Assembly (NCBI RefSeq): GCF_042661465.1
Contig: NZ_JBHSWE010000002.1
Coordinates: forward strand, 124,001 to 188,000
Direction: 5' to 3'
DNA from: Marinobacterium_A aestuariivivens
GTDB taxonomy: Bacteria; Pseudomonadota; Gammaproteobacteria; Pseudomonadales; Balneatricaceae
DNA: 64,000 bases
Shown here: piece by piece, positions 9,191 to 19,137 of the stretch
Position numbering within the stretch: the stretch's first letter is position 1
Layout of the letters: each line of letters opens with the position of its first letter
Notes under the pieces: model-generated
Seen by the model: the letters and a program-made list of their open reading frames with translations, nothing else
What the model was told of the DNA's origin: nothing
Database searches by the model: none
Program-made: the position numbers and the translations under genes

Positions 9191-9213
9191 TGCGTATAAT
9201 GCGTATAATGCGG
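9191..9213 (+). promoter_or_regulatory. Duplicated -10 motif upstream of the 9304 gene
   Basis: A 9-bp unit TGCGTATAA is repeated twice and followed by TGCGG, creating two overlapping perfect TATAAT hexamers at 9195-9200 and 9204-9209. It lies about 95 bases before the small gene at 9304. The tandem -10s suggest a promoter whose strength changes with repeat number. The promoter role is inferred. Confidence 0.45.
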
Positions 9214-9303
9214 ATTCTGTTAAATGGAGACGCCCGGGGCTAGCAGGGCGGGCGCCGCGGTAACTTGTTAAAATGCCCAGATCGTTCAATCTTGGATCCC
9301 AAT

Positions 9304-9591
9304 ATGCTCAAGAAGCCGCTGTCGACCAAGCTGGTCAGCGAGTCCGTCCTCGAGGCCCTAGTCGACAGTGGTGCCATTCATACCGTCTACATCGTCGAAG
9401 ACAATGCCGGCGACTTCCATGTCGTTACCAGGGCCGACAGCTACGAATATCAGATCCAGAAAAAACGCGGCGGGCTGAGATCATTCCGAGACCTCCGGCG
9501 TGCGGCGGAGCTGGTGCGCGTAATGGGCGTGTCGCGGATCCGTCTCCATCTGAACGAGCACAAGCCCACGGTCCGGAGCGTCACGGCATGA
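9304..9591 (+). CDS. Small hypothetical protein of the accessory region
   Basis: A 95-residue protein beginning MLKKPLSTKLVSESVLEALV. It has a predicted mixed alpha/beta middle (HTVYIVEDNAGDFHVVTRAD) and a basic end (KKRGGLRSFRDLRRAAELVRVMG). I do not recognise the family. The residue pattern suits a small DNA-associated or accessory plasmid/ICE protein. Its stop overlaps a 23-codon frame by ATGA (9588-9659, MTKGVRDILAGGVRLKV), which could be the start of a lost second gene. ATG 9304 was preferred over an upstream TTG in frame, but the ribosome site is weak for both. Confidence 0.5.
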   Translation: MLKKPLSTKLVSESVLEALVDSGAIHTVYIVEDNAGDFHVVTRADSYEYQIQKKRGGLRSFRDLRRAAELVRVMGVSRIRLHLNEHKPTVRSVTA

Positions 9592-9945
9592 CAAAAGGCG
9601 TGCGGGATATTCTGGCCGGCGGGGTGCGGCTGAAGGTCGGCTGCGGCGTTGGGGGCTGATTCGCGAGGGTTCATTGGTGAGAATTGATCGCCGGTATTTG
9701 AGCGGGGGCGCGCTTCGCTGATGCTGTATCGCCAGGAGCATTCTGGGGCGTGAGAGGCCGCAGCTGTGCGATCAAAGTGGGTAGAAGGGGTGTTCACCTC
9801 AGTTGAATCGGATTTTTGGCGTGCGCAGAGCTCAGGGCACCTCTGCCGGCAACGCCCGCCTGTGGTCCATGCGCCCCCGACTGCCTAGCGCCGGATAGGC
9901 GGCGAATGCAGAGTTCGGATAGGCTGTGACTTTTACCAGCCACAG
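9592..9945. other. Intergenic stretch, no gene recognised
   Basis: After the 23-codon coupled frame ending at 9659, no supported gene is seen before the minus-strand gene ending at 9997. The 8-bp tandem repeat starts at its right end. Frames on both strands here are short and lack ribosome sites. Confidence 0.4.
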
Positions 9946-10001
9946 CCCTCAAGCCCTCAAGCCCTCAAGCCCTCAAGCCCTCAAGCCCTCAAGCCATCAA
10001 G
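9946..10001. repeat. 8-bp tandem repeat, CCCTCAAG x 6 plus one variant
   Basis: Six perfect copies of CCCTCAAG (9946-9993) are followed by CCATCAAG (9994-10001). The repeat runs into the last codons and stop of the minus-strand gene at 9997. An 8-bp unit prone to strand slippage next to a stop codon could change the C-terminus or 3' end of that transcript. Confidence 0.85.
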
Positions 10002-10287
10002 TGATCATTGGCTGTGCTGGCTTTATGCTCCACTGACGATTAGCACTACGGAGTTTATGTTTCCTAAAGAACCTCAAATAACCACGCTCTATCAGTTCAT
10101 TCAGAAGCTCATTGAGCTCATTAATATCGAGGTTCACATTCTTGCGTACCTCATTTAAGTCCATTTCGTCTATAAGGCCGCCATTAGAATGGGACGTCAG
10201 TTTTGCGAGTAGTCGAAGCCCCTCCATAGACAGTCTTTCATCCATAAAGAGTTTATTCTCTACAATTGTTAGTTCTATCGTTGCCAT
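9997..10287 (-). CDS. Small hypothetical protein downstream of topB
   Basis: A 96-residue protein. The helical pattern GLRLLAKLTSHSNGG, DINELNELLNELIERGYLRFF resembles a winged-helix DNA-binding fold, but no family is recognised. An AGGAGT ribosome site precedes ATG 10287. It follows topB by 77 bases in the same direction and is probably co-transcribed. The gene is AT-richer than the flanking chromosome. Its 3' end overlaps the 8-bp tandem repeat. Confidence 0.6.
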   Translation of the reverse strand: MATIELTIVENKLFMDERLSMEGLRLLAKLTSHSNGGLIDEMDLNEVRKNVNLDINELNELLNELIERGYLRFFRKHKLRSANRQWSIKPAQPMIT

Positions 10288-10364
10288 TAATTATTACTCC
10301 TGGCTACTTGAAGGGGCACGATTCACTGGACGGATAAACATCGCCGAGGATGATTATGCATACC

Positions 10365-12575
10365 TCATTCCGTAGCTTGTTTACGCTTTGGCTTCACTGG
10401 CTTCGTACCCTTGCAGTCGGGATAGTTTGAGCACCCCCAGAACGATGAAGCTTTCTTTCCATCTTTCGGCTTTCCTTTGCGTTTGAGCATCGGTGAATCA
10501 CACTCAGGGCACTTCGGGGCATTTTTAGGCGGGGTATTCGCCTTGTCTGGGTCAAGCGGTTTGCCACGGCTATCGCGGAAGGTTTTCTTGCAAGCATCAT
10601 TCTGGCATCCCCAAAAGAACCCTTTAGATCCCCTGATACGCTTCATCATTCCACCGCAGGTAAAGCAATCGTGTACTGGCGGCTTGGCGCCAGAGAATGC
10701 CGTCGCGAGAGGGCCATTCTCTTGGGTCAGCCCAGTAGCATTACCCTTGAGCTGCTCCACTAGGGTGCAGATCCACTGGGAAATTTGCCTCATGAACAAT
10801 GTCATGTTCCCGCTCCCGGTAGCAATCTTCTCCAGCTCCTGCTCCCAGGCGGCAGTCATGCCTGGTGACTTTATGGCCGGGGGCAGCACGGCTACAAGTG
10901 CATGGGCCTTCTCTGTTGCAGTCAGAAGCTTCTTCTGTCTTTTGAAGTAGCCCTTCTCGACGGCCCCCTGGATAATGCCTGCACGGGTTGCTGGCGTGCC
11001 CAGGCCCGCCGTGTCCTTCAGGATCTGTCGAAACTTCTGCTCCGTCACGAAGCGAGCAATATTCTCCATAGCCGATAACAACGATGCCTCAGTAAAGTGC
11101 GCCGGAGGGCGCGTCATCTTGTCCTCAAGGGTCGAACTTCTGATGAGGGCAGGCTCACCTTGGTTCATACTGGGCAGCGTATCCTGCTCAACTGCAGGCT
11201 CATCCTGCTCGTCGTCACCAACTGGAGAGCTTTCGTTGTCGGAGTTGAACAGTACCTTCCAGCCTTGTTTGACAGGCACCTTGCCGGTGGCCGTAAACAG
11301 GTGGTTGCCGCTCTTGACCTCGATATCTGTCCGGTTGAATTCGAAGGCGCTGTAAAACTGAGCGATGTAGAACCGCCGGATGGCGTCGTAGAGGTTGAAC
11401 TCGACCTCAGACATGGCGCTGATGTTCGTCTTGGCTGGGGTCGGAACAATGGCGTGGTGCGCCGTGACCTTCTTATCGTTAAATGCTCGGGAAGTACGAT
11501 TCGAATCTGCCCCGGCAACCAAACCTGAAACGCTCTGATCAGACAGGATAAGAGCCTGAAGGATGTCAGGAATCTCCTGTCGCTGGGATTCCGGCAAGTA
11601 GCGGCAGTCGGTACGAGGGTAGGTAGTCGCTTTGTGCGTTTCGTACAGTGACTGTGTAGCATCTAGCACCTGCTGCGCGGTGTATCCCCAGCGTTTGCTT
11701 GCATACTGCTGAAGTGAGGTCAGATCAAATGGTAAAGGCGCAGACTCTTTGCCTGCCTTGGTCTCGGACTTAGAGATGACAGCCTGCATACCTTTCACCT
11801 GGGCGGCGACTTGCTCGGCATAGGCTTTGTTGATGCAGCGGCCTTGGTCATCGCTGCACTCCTCGGGAGAGATCCAGTGCGCCTTGAATTGTCCGTTCTG
11901 AACAGAAACCCCAACAGTTAGCGTCCAGAAGGGGGAGGGCTTGAAGTTCTCAATCTCATTGTCGCGCTGGCAGACCAAGGCTACCGTGGGAGTGATAACC
12001 CGGCCCACATGGAGTGTCTGATCAAAGCCTACTTGCCTGGCCAGTACCGTGTAGAGGCGGCTGACATTCATGCCGATCAGCCAGTCCGCCCGCTGGCGAG
12101 CCAAGGCTGCGTAATAGAGAGGCATTGTGTCCTTGCCGTCTCGGATATTAGAGAGCGCCTTGCGAATGCTGGACTCATCGAGAGCAGTCAGGCAGATCCG
12201 CTTTACCGGCCCGGAGTACCTCACTCTATCCATCAGTGAACGGGCAATGGCTTCGCCTTCGCGGTCAAAGTCCGTCGCGATGAAGACTGTCGAAGCCTTC
12301 TTCAGTAGGCTTTCAATGACTCTGTACTGTTTGAACGAAGACTCGCGCACCTTTTGCTTCCACGACTCCGGAGCGATAGGCAAGGTGTCGAGAGACCATG
12401 ATTTGTATCGCTCGTCATAATCTTCGGGCATGAACATTTCGAGAAGGTGTCCGTAGGCCCATGTGATTGTCCTGTTGTTACCATCGTGAAGACAGCCTTC
12501 GCCACGCTTGGTAACCCCCATGACGGCAGCCAGATCTTTCGCCTGAGACGGCTTCTCGCAAAGATAGAGTTCCAT
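10365..12575 (-). CDS. topB: DNA topoisomerase III
   Basis: A 736-residue type IA topoisomerase. It begins with the Toprim domain (MELYLCEKPSQAKDLAAVMG, with the acidic DFDREGEAI motif near residue 100). The catalytic tyrosine is in TTYPRTDCRYLP near residue 320. Two C-terminal zinc-ribbon units follow: CFTCGGMMKR...CQNDACKK and CPECDSPMLKR...CSNYPDCKG. TopB decatenates replication intermediates and is a frequent cargo of ICEs and conjugative plasmids, where it may help replication of the excised element. Length is slightly above the E. coli enzyme because of the zinc ribbons. Confidence 0.95.
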   Translation of the reverse strand: MELYLCEKPSQAKDLAAVMGVTKRGEGCLHDGNNRTITWAYGHLLEMFMPEDYDERYKSWSLDTLPIAPESWKQKVRESSFKQYRVIESLLKKASTVFIATDFDREGEAIARSLMDRVRYSGPVKRICLTALDESSIRKALSNIRDGKDTMPLYYAALARQRADWLIGMNVSRLYTVLARQVGFDQTLHVGRVITPTVALVCQRDNEIENFKPSPFWTLTVGVSVQNGQFKAHWISPEECSDDQGRCINKAYAEQVAAQVKGMQAVISKSETKAGKESAPLPFDLTSLQQYASKRWGYTAQQVLDATQSLYETHKATTYPRTDCRYLPESQRQEIPDILQALILSDQSVSGLVAGADSNRTSRAFNDKKVTAHHAIVPTPAKTNISAMSEVEFNLYDAIRRFYIAQFYSAFEFNRTDIEVKSGNHLFTATGKVPVKQGWKVLFNSDNESSPVGDDEQDEPAVEQDTLPSMNQGEPALIRSSTLEDKMTRPPAHFTEASLLSAMENIARFVTEQKFRQILKDTAGLGTPATRAGIIQGAVEKGYFKRQKKLLTATEKAHALVAVLPPAIKSPGMTAAWEQELEKIATGSGNMTLFMRQISQWICTLVEQLKGNATGLTQENGPLATAFSGAKPPVHDCFTCGGMMKRIRGSKGFFWGCQNDACKKTFRDSRGKPLDPDKANTPPKNAPKCPECDSPMLKRKGKPKDGKKASSFWGCSNYPDCKGTKPVKPKRKQATE

Positions 12576-12705
12576 TACAACTCCCTTTTTTGTTGAGGCT
12601 CGATATCAAGCAATGGGATAGATGAGGTGGGCACTGTGCCGTTTAGGTCGGCCAAGTGCTTCGGCCAGGAGCGCTCGGGTGCGAGGAGAAACGACCAAGG
12701 ATTAA

Positions 12706-12894
12706 CTAGAGGAGCAATTTCTCCGTAGTCGCGAGCAAGGTTTTCAAGGATGCCACTGATGACGCAAAGGGCATCGTGCGGCGCCCCCGAGAACCGGCCT
12801 CTTCCAACATGATGAGCAAGGCGTCACACAGCTCAGATTTTCTGCTCAGCGCCTCCTCGCTAGACACTGGGGTTACTCGCTGAGCGCTTCGCAT
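12706..12894 (-). CDS. Small hypothetical protein overlapping the lipoprotein gene
   Basis: A 62-residue frame starting MRSAQRVTPVSSEEALSRKSEL. It overlaps the end of the lipoprotein gene by 22 bases and has an AGGTGA ribosome site 7 bases before ATG, so coupled translation is plausible. The product is helical with no recognised domain. It may belong to the same transcript started at the box near 13611. Confidence 0.4.
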   Translation of the reverse strand: MRSAQRVTPVSSEEALSRKSELCDALLIMLEEAGSRGRRTMPFASSVASLKTLLATTEKLLL

Positions 12895-13535
12895 GGGTTC
12901 ACCTGAGATTTCGGACGGATGCTGACGCGAACAATGTCACGTTGTGTTGGCGATACGCTTGAACCGGTGCAGAATCCCGTCCATGCGTCGAGATAGCCTG
13001 CATAATCATATGTCGGTATGTTGCAGGAGCCCTGGACTGGAACCGGGATGCTGTCGGCGCCACCACTTTTCGTTACGAACAGCCAGTCTGCCTCATCCAT
13101 CCCTTTTCCGCCGTCGCAAAAGCGCTCCCAGCGGGATAGCTCGTAGAGGGAGTGGCCAGTACGCTCACGACGGGCATTCTTGTACGCGGTCTTGTCAGCT
13201 TGCTTTGCCTGATCGGCGACTTTCATGGCGTCGAATTGCCTCATGGCTTCGACAACGGTGTGAGGTTGATAAAGGCTTTCGGTACTCGCGTCCGGGATGG
13301 AGGCTTTCGTTCCGTTCGATTGGAGGGTGCCCTGGCCCAGTACATGAATGTATGCCGGTTGCCTGATAGCGGCCCCACCTCTGCCCATGTTGTCCCAAGA
13401 GAGCGTCAGGTCGCGGCTGACACGCTCGTGTTTGTTCTTTATCAGGGTTCTCTCAGGTTCTGGACTCTTCTCAGGAGGGCTTGAGCAACCGGCGATCAGA
13501 GCAGCGCCTATAAATAGGAAAGGTATGCGCGTCAT
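12873..13535 (-). CDS. Putative lipoprotein of the conjugative element
   Basis: A 220-residue protein with a lipoprotein signal: MTRIPFLFIGAALIAGC, with Cys17 as the lipidated residue. The rest is hydrophilic with paired cysteines at FCDGGKGMDEADW and GFCTGSS. I do not recognise the family. It is transcribed away from traI from an activator-type promoter (13571-13623), so it is probably induced together with the transfer genes. Possible roles are pilus assembly or entry exclusion, but nothing in the sequence decides this. Confidence 0.6.
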   Translation of the reverse strand: MTRIPFLFIGAALIAGCSSPPEKSPEPERTLIKNKHERVSRDLTLSWDNMGRGGAAIRQPAYIHVLGQGTLQSNGTKASIPDASTESLYQPHTVVEAMRQFDAMKVADQAKQADKTAYKNARRERTGHSLYELSRWERFCDGGKGMDEADWLFVTKSGGADSIPVPVQGSCNIPTYDYAGYLDAWTGFCTGSSVSPTQRDIVRVSIRPKSQVNPCEALSE

Positions 13536-13570
13536 TGGAAAGCTCCAGTTCAGTCAAAAAAGTCGCTGTA

Positions 13571-13623
13571 AGTTTACGGCGTCTTTTGTTGACCACAGGG
13601 GGCTCTATTTGCCCTTTTTGGAC
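13571..13623 (-). promoter_or_regulatory. Activator box and -10 for the lipoprotein transcript (box 1)
   Basis: On the minus strand GTCC-AAAAA-GGGC (13623-13611) is followed by AAATAG and, exactly 34 bases after GGGC, the -10-like TAAACT (13576-13571). The same arrangement occurs at 20086, 24709 and 31344. There is no -35 match, as expected for activator-dependent promoters. The pattern recalls AcaCD/SetCD boxes of IncA/C plasmids and SXT/R391 ICEs; that likeness is from memory of those systems. Confidence 0.7.
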
Positions 13624-13699
13624 GGATACACGGTTTAGGGTGGAAGACAGAATCTGGGAGGATTAACCATCTTTACATAGATTGGTTGGTCGAATTTGA

Positions 13700-16641
13700 A
13701 TGCTAAATGCCCTGAGTCGATTGTTTGCCAGGACTGCTCCGATAGAGCAGACCAAGCTTCAAGAGGTGGATAGCTATGAAGAGGAGATCCCACGCTATCC
13801 TCCTTTTGCTAAAGGCTTGCCTGTTGCCCCCGTCGATAAGGTTGTGGCAACGCAGGATGAGCTGGTGGAACGGATCCGGAACGCCCTTGGCTTTAACCGG
13901 GAGCAGCATAACGAGCTGATTCTCCCGGTCATCCAACGTTACGCAGAGTTTGTGCATCTGCTACCCGCCTCAGAAGCGCACCATCACAGAGGGGCGGGCG
14001 GATTATTCCGTCATGGGCTGGAGGTTGCCTTCTGGGCCGCCCAAGCGTCTGAGGCGGTCATTTTTTCAATGGAAGGCTCTCCCCGCGAGCGGAGAAACAA
14101 TGAGCCCCGCTGGCGCCTGGCAAGCTGCTTCTCTGGCTTGTTGCATGACGTGGGAAAGCCACTGTCTGATGTCTCAGTAACTGACAAAGATGGCTCTGTC
14201 ACTTGGAACCCTTATGCGAACACTCTGTATGGGTGGGCAACACACCACAAAGTAGAGCGGTATTTCTTGCGCTGGCGAGACAATCGTCACAAGCGGCATG
14301 AGCAGTTCTCCCTGCTGACAATCGAGCGAATTATTCCGCCCAACGTGCTCCAGTTTCTGTCAGAAGCTGGCCCTGAGATCCTGGAGGCCATGCTGGAGGC
14401 TATTGCCGGAACCAGTACCAATCAGCCGGTTACCAGGCTCATGCTCAAGGCGGACCAGGAGAGTGTCTCAAGAGACCTGAAACAAAGCCGTTTAGACGTG
14501 GACGAGTTCTCCTACGGAGTACCTGTCGAACGGTATGTGTTTGATGCTATCCGCCGTTTGGTCAAGACCGGGAAGTGGAAGGTAAATGAGCCAGGGGCGC
14601 GGGTTTGGCATGTTCATCAGGGCGTGTTTATCACTTGGCGGCAGCTGGGCGACCTTTACGAGATGATCACGAAGGACAAGATCCCTGGTATTCCCCGAGA
14701 TCCGGACACGCTGGCGGACATTCTCATCGAGCGAGGATTTGCAATCCCGAATGCTGTCTCGGGCAGTAACGGCGAATCGGCACACTACCGATACTGGGAG
14801 GTATGTCCCGAAATGCTTCAGGAAGGTCGCCCTCCCGGCTCTGTAAAGCTGCTGGGTCTCCGTCTGGAGTCTCATGAGCTGGTATTCACCACCGAACCTC
14901 CAGCACCGGTAAAGGCGGTGATAGTCGGCGAGAGGGAAGAGCCTGCTATCGAATTCGAAGACATTGACGACAGCAGTGCTGGTACAGGCGGGGTGGACAC
15001 AGAGGATGAACAGGCCGACGTGGCAAACAGTGCCGGTAACGACGACGGAGCCGATCCGGCTGAACCGAGTCGCGATCTGGCAGACGCCTATGACTTGGTA
15101 GCGAGCGTCCCCGAGATAGGCGCTGGTGGAGCGGCTCCCCTGGATGGGTTGATGACCGGGGACGGCGTGGACTTTCCATTTGAAGCATTTGGTATGGAGC
15201 AGCCAGCAGAGGAGCCGTTGCCAGAATCCGCACCAGACCAAAGCGATCACGCCGCTGTGACCGAGCCCCTAGATTGCGCAGAAGAAACACCTCCCGCTCC
15301 CCACGAAGGAAAGAGTGATGGCTGTGAGCTCGTATCTGCGCCAGCGCCAGAGGCCTCACCGCTCGCAGGTGTGGCATCAGCGCAACCAACTACCGCAGTT
15401 GCCGACCAGAGCAATATGTTCGGTGGTGCTGCCTCGCGTGAGCTGGACATCAGTAGCTTGTTCCCCGGCCAGAAGAAGAAAGGTAAGAAGAAAGGGGCTT
15501 TGGCAGAAGTGGGACATAGGGACGCTGCCTTAAGTGAAGATGTGCCCCATCGTTCCCCTGTTGGAGAACCCTCGCCTCTTTCCAAACAGCCCTCCGAGCC
15601 CAAGCCCTTAGAAGCTAAGGGAGTGAATCCTCCTGCTCCAGTAGCAGCGACTTCGGGATCAGACAAACCGTCAGCCAGAGACAAGCTCGCTACCAGGCTT
15701 AAGGCTCTTACCCCAGAATCCGAATCGCTCCTCAGCAAAGCTATTTTTCCCGTTTTGGATGGGGAGGCGCTTCTGGGAGAGGTGCTGTGCCTATTCCAAG
15801 GCCAGGCGGCGATTCTCTATCCGGAAGGGGCTGATTCTATAGGGGATTCGTCCAACGTACTTGCGCGTCTCTGGGATGATGGCTTGATTGCCGGTGATCC
15901 AGTTCTGCCAAGCCGAAAGATCCAGACATTCAAGGGGCTCAAGGGGCTTGTGCTAGCTCCCGAGATTTCCGGCCTTGTTACCGATGCGCTGAATGAGGCC
16001 GAAGGGAGTAGAGAAGGGCTTCAGAGCATGTTTGAGCGCGAACCACAGCGCAGCAAGAAGAATGCACCAAAGAAGCCAGAAAAAACCAAGGTTGCCACGA
16101 CGAATCGACCAGCGCAGAACAAAGGAGATCGCGGTGCGCCCGAACCGCCGAGAAGGCGTCCAGAGAAAGCGGCAAGTCAGGAACCGGACAAGGTAGGTGA
16201 TAAGGAACCGAAGCAGAATAGCACTCGCGCTCGACCTCCTGAGCAAGTCGTTGCTGAGCCCAAAACGAACCTGAAGGTTGGGGCCAAAAAAATGGTGGTC
16301 ATCCCGGAAATCGAAGAGAGCGACTTGTTGCCGAAAGGCAAGGGGCGAATGACCGCCGACTTTGACGACATCAAGCCGGAACAGATAACACCCAAAGCAG
16401 CAATTGAGCTTTTGAAACAGATGATGATTAAGCGTGAAGGCAAGTGGATTGTCAGCGCGGTATCCAGGAGGGTGACTTTCTGGTCACCAGTGCCAAGTCA
16501 TTTGATCTAATTGCTGGGGAATACCGAGAAATAAGCAGACGCTCTTTACGGGCATGCCTTATTCGCGGGCAGGGAGAACCTCCCATGGTATATAGACAGA
16601 GCAAGTTGTACCTGCTGGTCAAGGAGAACAGTCAAGCATGA
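13700..16641 (+). CDS. traI: MobH-type relaxase TraI, frameshifted near the 3' end
   Basis: The corrected length is 980 residues. The N-terminal TraI_2 domain has the three-His / HD signature of MobH relaxases: AEAHHHRGAGGLFRHGLEVAFWAAQ near residue 90 and LLHDVGKPLSD near residue 148. A long low-complexity acidic linker (about 400-680) follows, then a TraI_2 C-terminal domain (LLGEVLCLFQGQAAILYP). Near 16460 a base is lost; the next frame continues EGDFLVTSAKSFDL and ends QGEPPMVYRQSKLYLLVKENSQA, the expected C-terminus, overlapping traD by ATGA. It nicks oriT and leads the strand into the recipient. oriT itself was not found. Confidence 0.92.
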
Positions 16642-18530
16642 AATATGATCCCCTCGATTATGAAATGCCATGGCGGCCGAACTATGAAATGCAGGCCGTG
16701 ATGGGGTGGGTGGCGGCAAGCACCGCTGCTTTGGCCGTGAATCAATACAGCACCATGCCTCCAGAGCCTTTTTACTGGATGACAGGTATCTGTGGTGTGA
16801 TGGTGATGGCACAACTGCCTAAGGCCATACGGCTGCATAATCTAAAGAAGCACCTTCGTGGCCGAGAACTGGAGTTTATATCCCTGAAGGAACTTCAGAA
16901 GATCATGAAGGGACACCCTGAAGAGATGTGGATTGGCACCGGGTTCGATTGGGAGAGCAGGCATACACAGCGCGTTTTTGAAATCATGAAGCGGGATTGG
17001 TCGAGCATTGTGAGTTTAGAAACGAACGGAGACAAGCTTGCCCGGATGGTTGAAAAGAGGGCTGGCAAGAAGATTGCCAGAAAATTAGGCATAAAGGAAA
17101 AAAGGGACCCGATGGGCGCGCCGTGGATTCATGGAGTCGAACCTAAAGAAAAGATTTTGATGCAGCCAATGAAACACACGGAAGGGCATACCCTGATTGC
17201 AGGCACTACCGGTGCCGGTAAAACCCGTATGTTTGACATCCTGATCTCGCAAGCGATTCTACGGGGCGAGTCGGTCATTATCATTGATCCGAAAGGCGAT
17301 AAGGAGATGCGCGATAATGCGAGACGGGCTTGCGAGGCGATAGGTGAGCCTGAACGGTTTGTCTCTTTCCATCCGGCGTTCCCTGAAGAGTCCGTTCGGA
17401 TTGACCCGTTGAGAAACTTCACTCGTGTGACCGAGATTGCGAGTCGGTTGGCCGCGCTGATACCCTCGGAAGCAGGTGCGGACCCGTTTAAGAGTTTCGC
17501 GTGGCAAGCTTTGAACAACATTGCCCAAGGGCTCGTTATGACCTACCAACGTCCGAATTTGACGTTACTACGTCGATTCTTGGAAGGTGGTGCGGCTGGA
17601 CTGGTGATCAAGGCCGTAGAAGCCTATGCGGAGCAGGTAAAGCCTGATTGGGAGGCCGAATTTGAGCCGTACCGCGAGAAGGCGAAGAACGGCCACAAGG
17701 AAAAGATCGCCTTTGCCATGCTCCGTTTTTACTACGACTTCATTCAGCCGGAGCATCCCAGTTCCGAGCTGGAGGGACTCCTAAGCATGTACCAGCATGA
17801 CGCTACCCACTTCTCAAAGATGGTGGCAAACCTGCTCCCCATCATGAATATGCTGACCTCCGGTGAGTTGGGCAAAATGCTTTCACCGGATCCTAGCGAT
17901 CTCAATGACACCCGTGGCATCACTGACACGGCGAAGATTATCAATAACGGTCAGGTAGCCTATATCGGCCTGGATTCACTGACCGACAGTATGGTCGGTA
18001 GTGCCATCGGTTCGGTTCTTCTGTCAGACCTGACAGCTGTTGCCGGGGATCGCTATAACTTCGGCGTCAATAACCGGGTCGTCAACATCTTCGTGGACGA
18101 GGCCGCGGAGGTCATCAATGACCCATTCATTCAGCTCCTGAACAAAGGTCGCGGCGCGAAACTTCGTCTCTTCGTTGCAACGCAGACTTTTGCTGATTTC
18201 GCCGCTCGATTGGGTAGTAAAGACAAAGCAAGCCAAGTGCTCGGCAACATCAACAACACCTTTGCTCTTCGCATCGAGGATAAGGAGACCCAGGAGTACA
18301 TCACCGATAAGTTACCCAAGACGCGGGTGAAGTATGTCATGCGGACGCAAGGCCAAAACACACATGGCGACGAACCGATAATGCACGGCGGTAATCAAGG
18401 TGAACGTCTTATGGAAGAAGAGGCGGATATGTTTTCTCCGCAGTTGCTGGGAATGCTTCCCAACCTCGAATTCATAGCCAAAATTTCTGGTGGGAAGCTG
18501 GTCAAGGGACGGCTGCCCATCTTGAGCTAG
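16638..18530 (+). CDS. traD: Type IV coupling protein TraD
   Basis: A 630-residue TraG/VirD4-family ATPase. Two N-terminal hydrophobic segments (residues 15-60) anchor it in the inner membrane. Walker A is AGTTGAGKTRMF (near residue 190), and Walker B is NIFVDEAAEVIND (near residue 480). A TraD/TraG FVATQTFADFAARLG segment follows. It links the TraI-DNA complex to the secretion channel and powers DNA export. The start overlaps the corrected traI stop by ATGA. Length and domain order match SXT/R391 TraD. Confidence 0.94.
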   Translation: MKYDPLDYEMPWRPNYEMQAVMGWVAASTAALAVNQYSTMPPEPFYWMTGICGVMVMAQLPKAIRLHNLKKHLRGRELEFISLKELQKIMKGHPEEMWIGTGFDWESRHTQRVFEIMKRDWSSIVSLETNGDKLARMVEKRAGKKIARKLGIKEKRDPMGAPWIHGVEPKEKILMQPMKHTEGHTLIAGTTGAGKTRMFDILISQAILRGESVIIIDPKGDKEMRDNARRACEAIGEPERFVSFHPAFPEESVRIDPLRNFTRVTEIASRLAALIPSEAGADPFKSFAWQALNNIAQGLVMTYQRPNLTLLRRFLEGGAAGLVIKAVEAYAEQVKPDWEAEFEPYREKAKNGHKEKIAFAMLRFYYDFIQPEHPSSELEGLLSMYQHDATHFSKMVANLLPIMNMLTSGELGKMLSPDPSDLNDTRGITDTAKIINNGQVAYIGLDSLTDSMVGSAIGSVLLSDLTAVAGDRYNFGVNNRVVNIFVDEAAEVINDPFIQLLNKGRGAKLRLFVATQTFADFAARLGSKDKASQVLGNINNTFALRIEDKETQEYITDKLPKTRVKYVMRTQGQNTHGDEPIMHGGNQGERLMEEEADMFSPQLLGMLPNLEFIAKISGGKLVKGRLPILS

Positions 18531-18585
18531 ACAGGCGCCAGAACACATCAGTGGCTACCAGTTAGGAAGATATGAGGTGACGCAG

Positions 18586-19137
18586 ATGACAATGCAGCAT
18601 CCTTATGCTCGGGTGATGGTCGGTCTCAGGGCCAGAGGCAAAAAGAATATTGAGCTAATGACTCTTTTACAGTTTGATTGGCCCGTTTCTAGAATAGTGT
18701 TGGAGAAAATTAGCGACTACATATCTGATCAGATATATGCTGACGAGGAGCCGGTGATATATGAAATCATCGAGGGAGCGCTGATCAGATATAGCGAAGC
18801 TGTTCATTTCAGGAATGGTGGCAAGGTAGACGATACAGTTCGCTTTGGCATCTTCCTTGATGGTCTTATAACCGAAACCGCACGATGCATGGAAATCGAA
18901 ATTCAGGATAGTACAGGTGCATCCTGGCATGTGGGAAGCGGAATTAGGTTTAGTGATTGGTATGCAAAGCACTCAAATTCAAGCGAGATTAGAATCCTAC
19001 CGAAGCTACACGAGAACGAAAGCAGTTTGAGAACGGTTCTGTACGAGCTAATTACAAGTGAGCGGATCCGCAACATATTGAGGAGGGTCAATTATGAAGA
19101 AGCCGTTGTGGCTGGTCGTTTGGCTGCTGGTCATTGA
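18586..19137 (+). CDS. Hypothetical protein between traD and the DUF4400 gene
   Basis: About 183 residues, AT-richer than its neighbours, no signal peptide or membrane segment and no recognised family. ATG 18586 fits a GAGGTGA ribosome site five bases upstream; an in-frame GTG at 18577 is the alternative. The 3' end overlaps the next gene by 44 bases, implying one transcript with traI-traD. It sits where SXT-like elements carry variable small genes. A cytoplasmic partner of the coupling protein is possible but not shown. Confidence 0.55.
   Translation: MTMQHPYARVMVGLRARGKKNIELMTLLQFDWPVSRIVLEKISDYISDQIYADEEPVIYEIIEGALIRYSEAVHFRNGGKVDDTVRFGIFLDGLITETARCMEIEIQDSTGASWHVGSGIRFSDWYAKHSNSSEIRILPKLHENESSLRTVLYELITSERIRNILRRVNYEEAVVAGRLAAGH

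Noticed and set aside
9946..10001. Possible CRISPR array
   Set aside because: The 8-bp units are contiguous with no spacers, so it is a simple tandem repeat; no cas genes are present.
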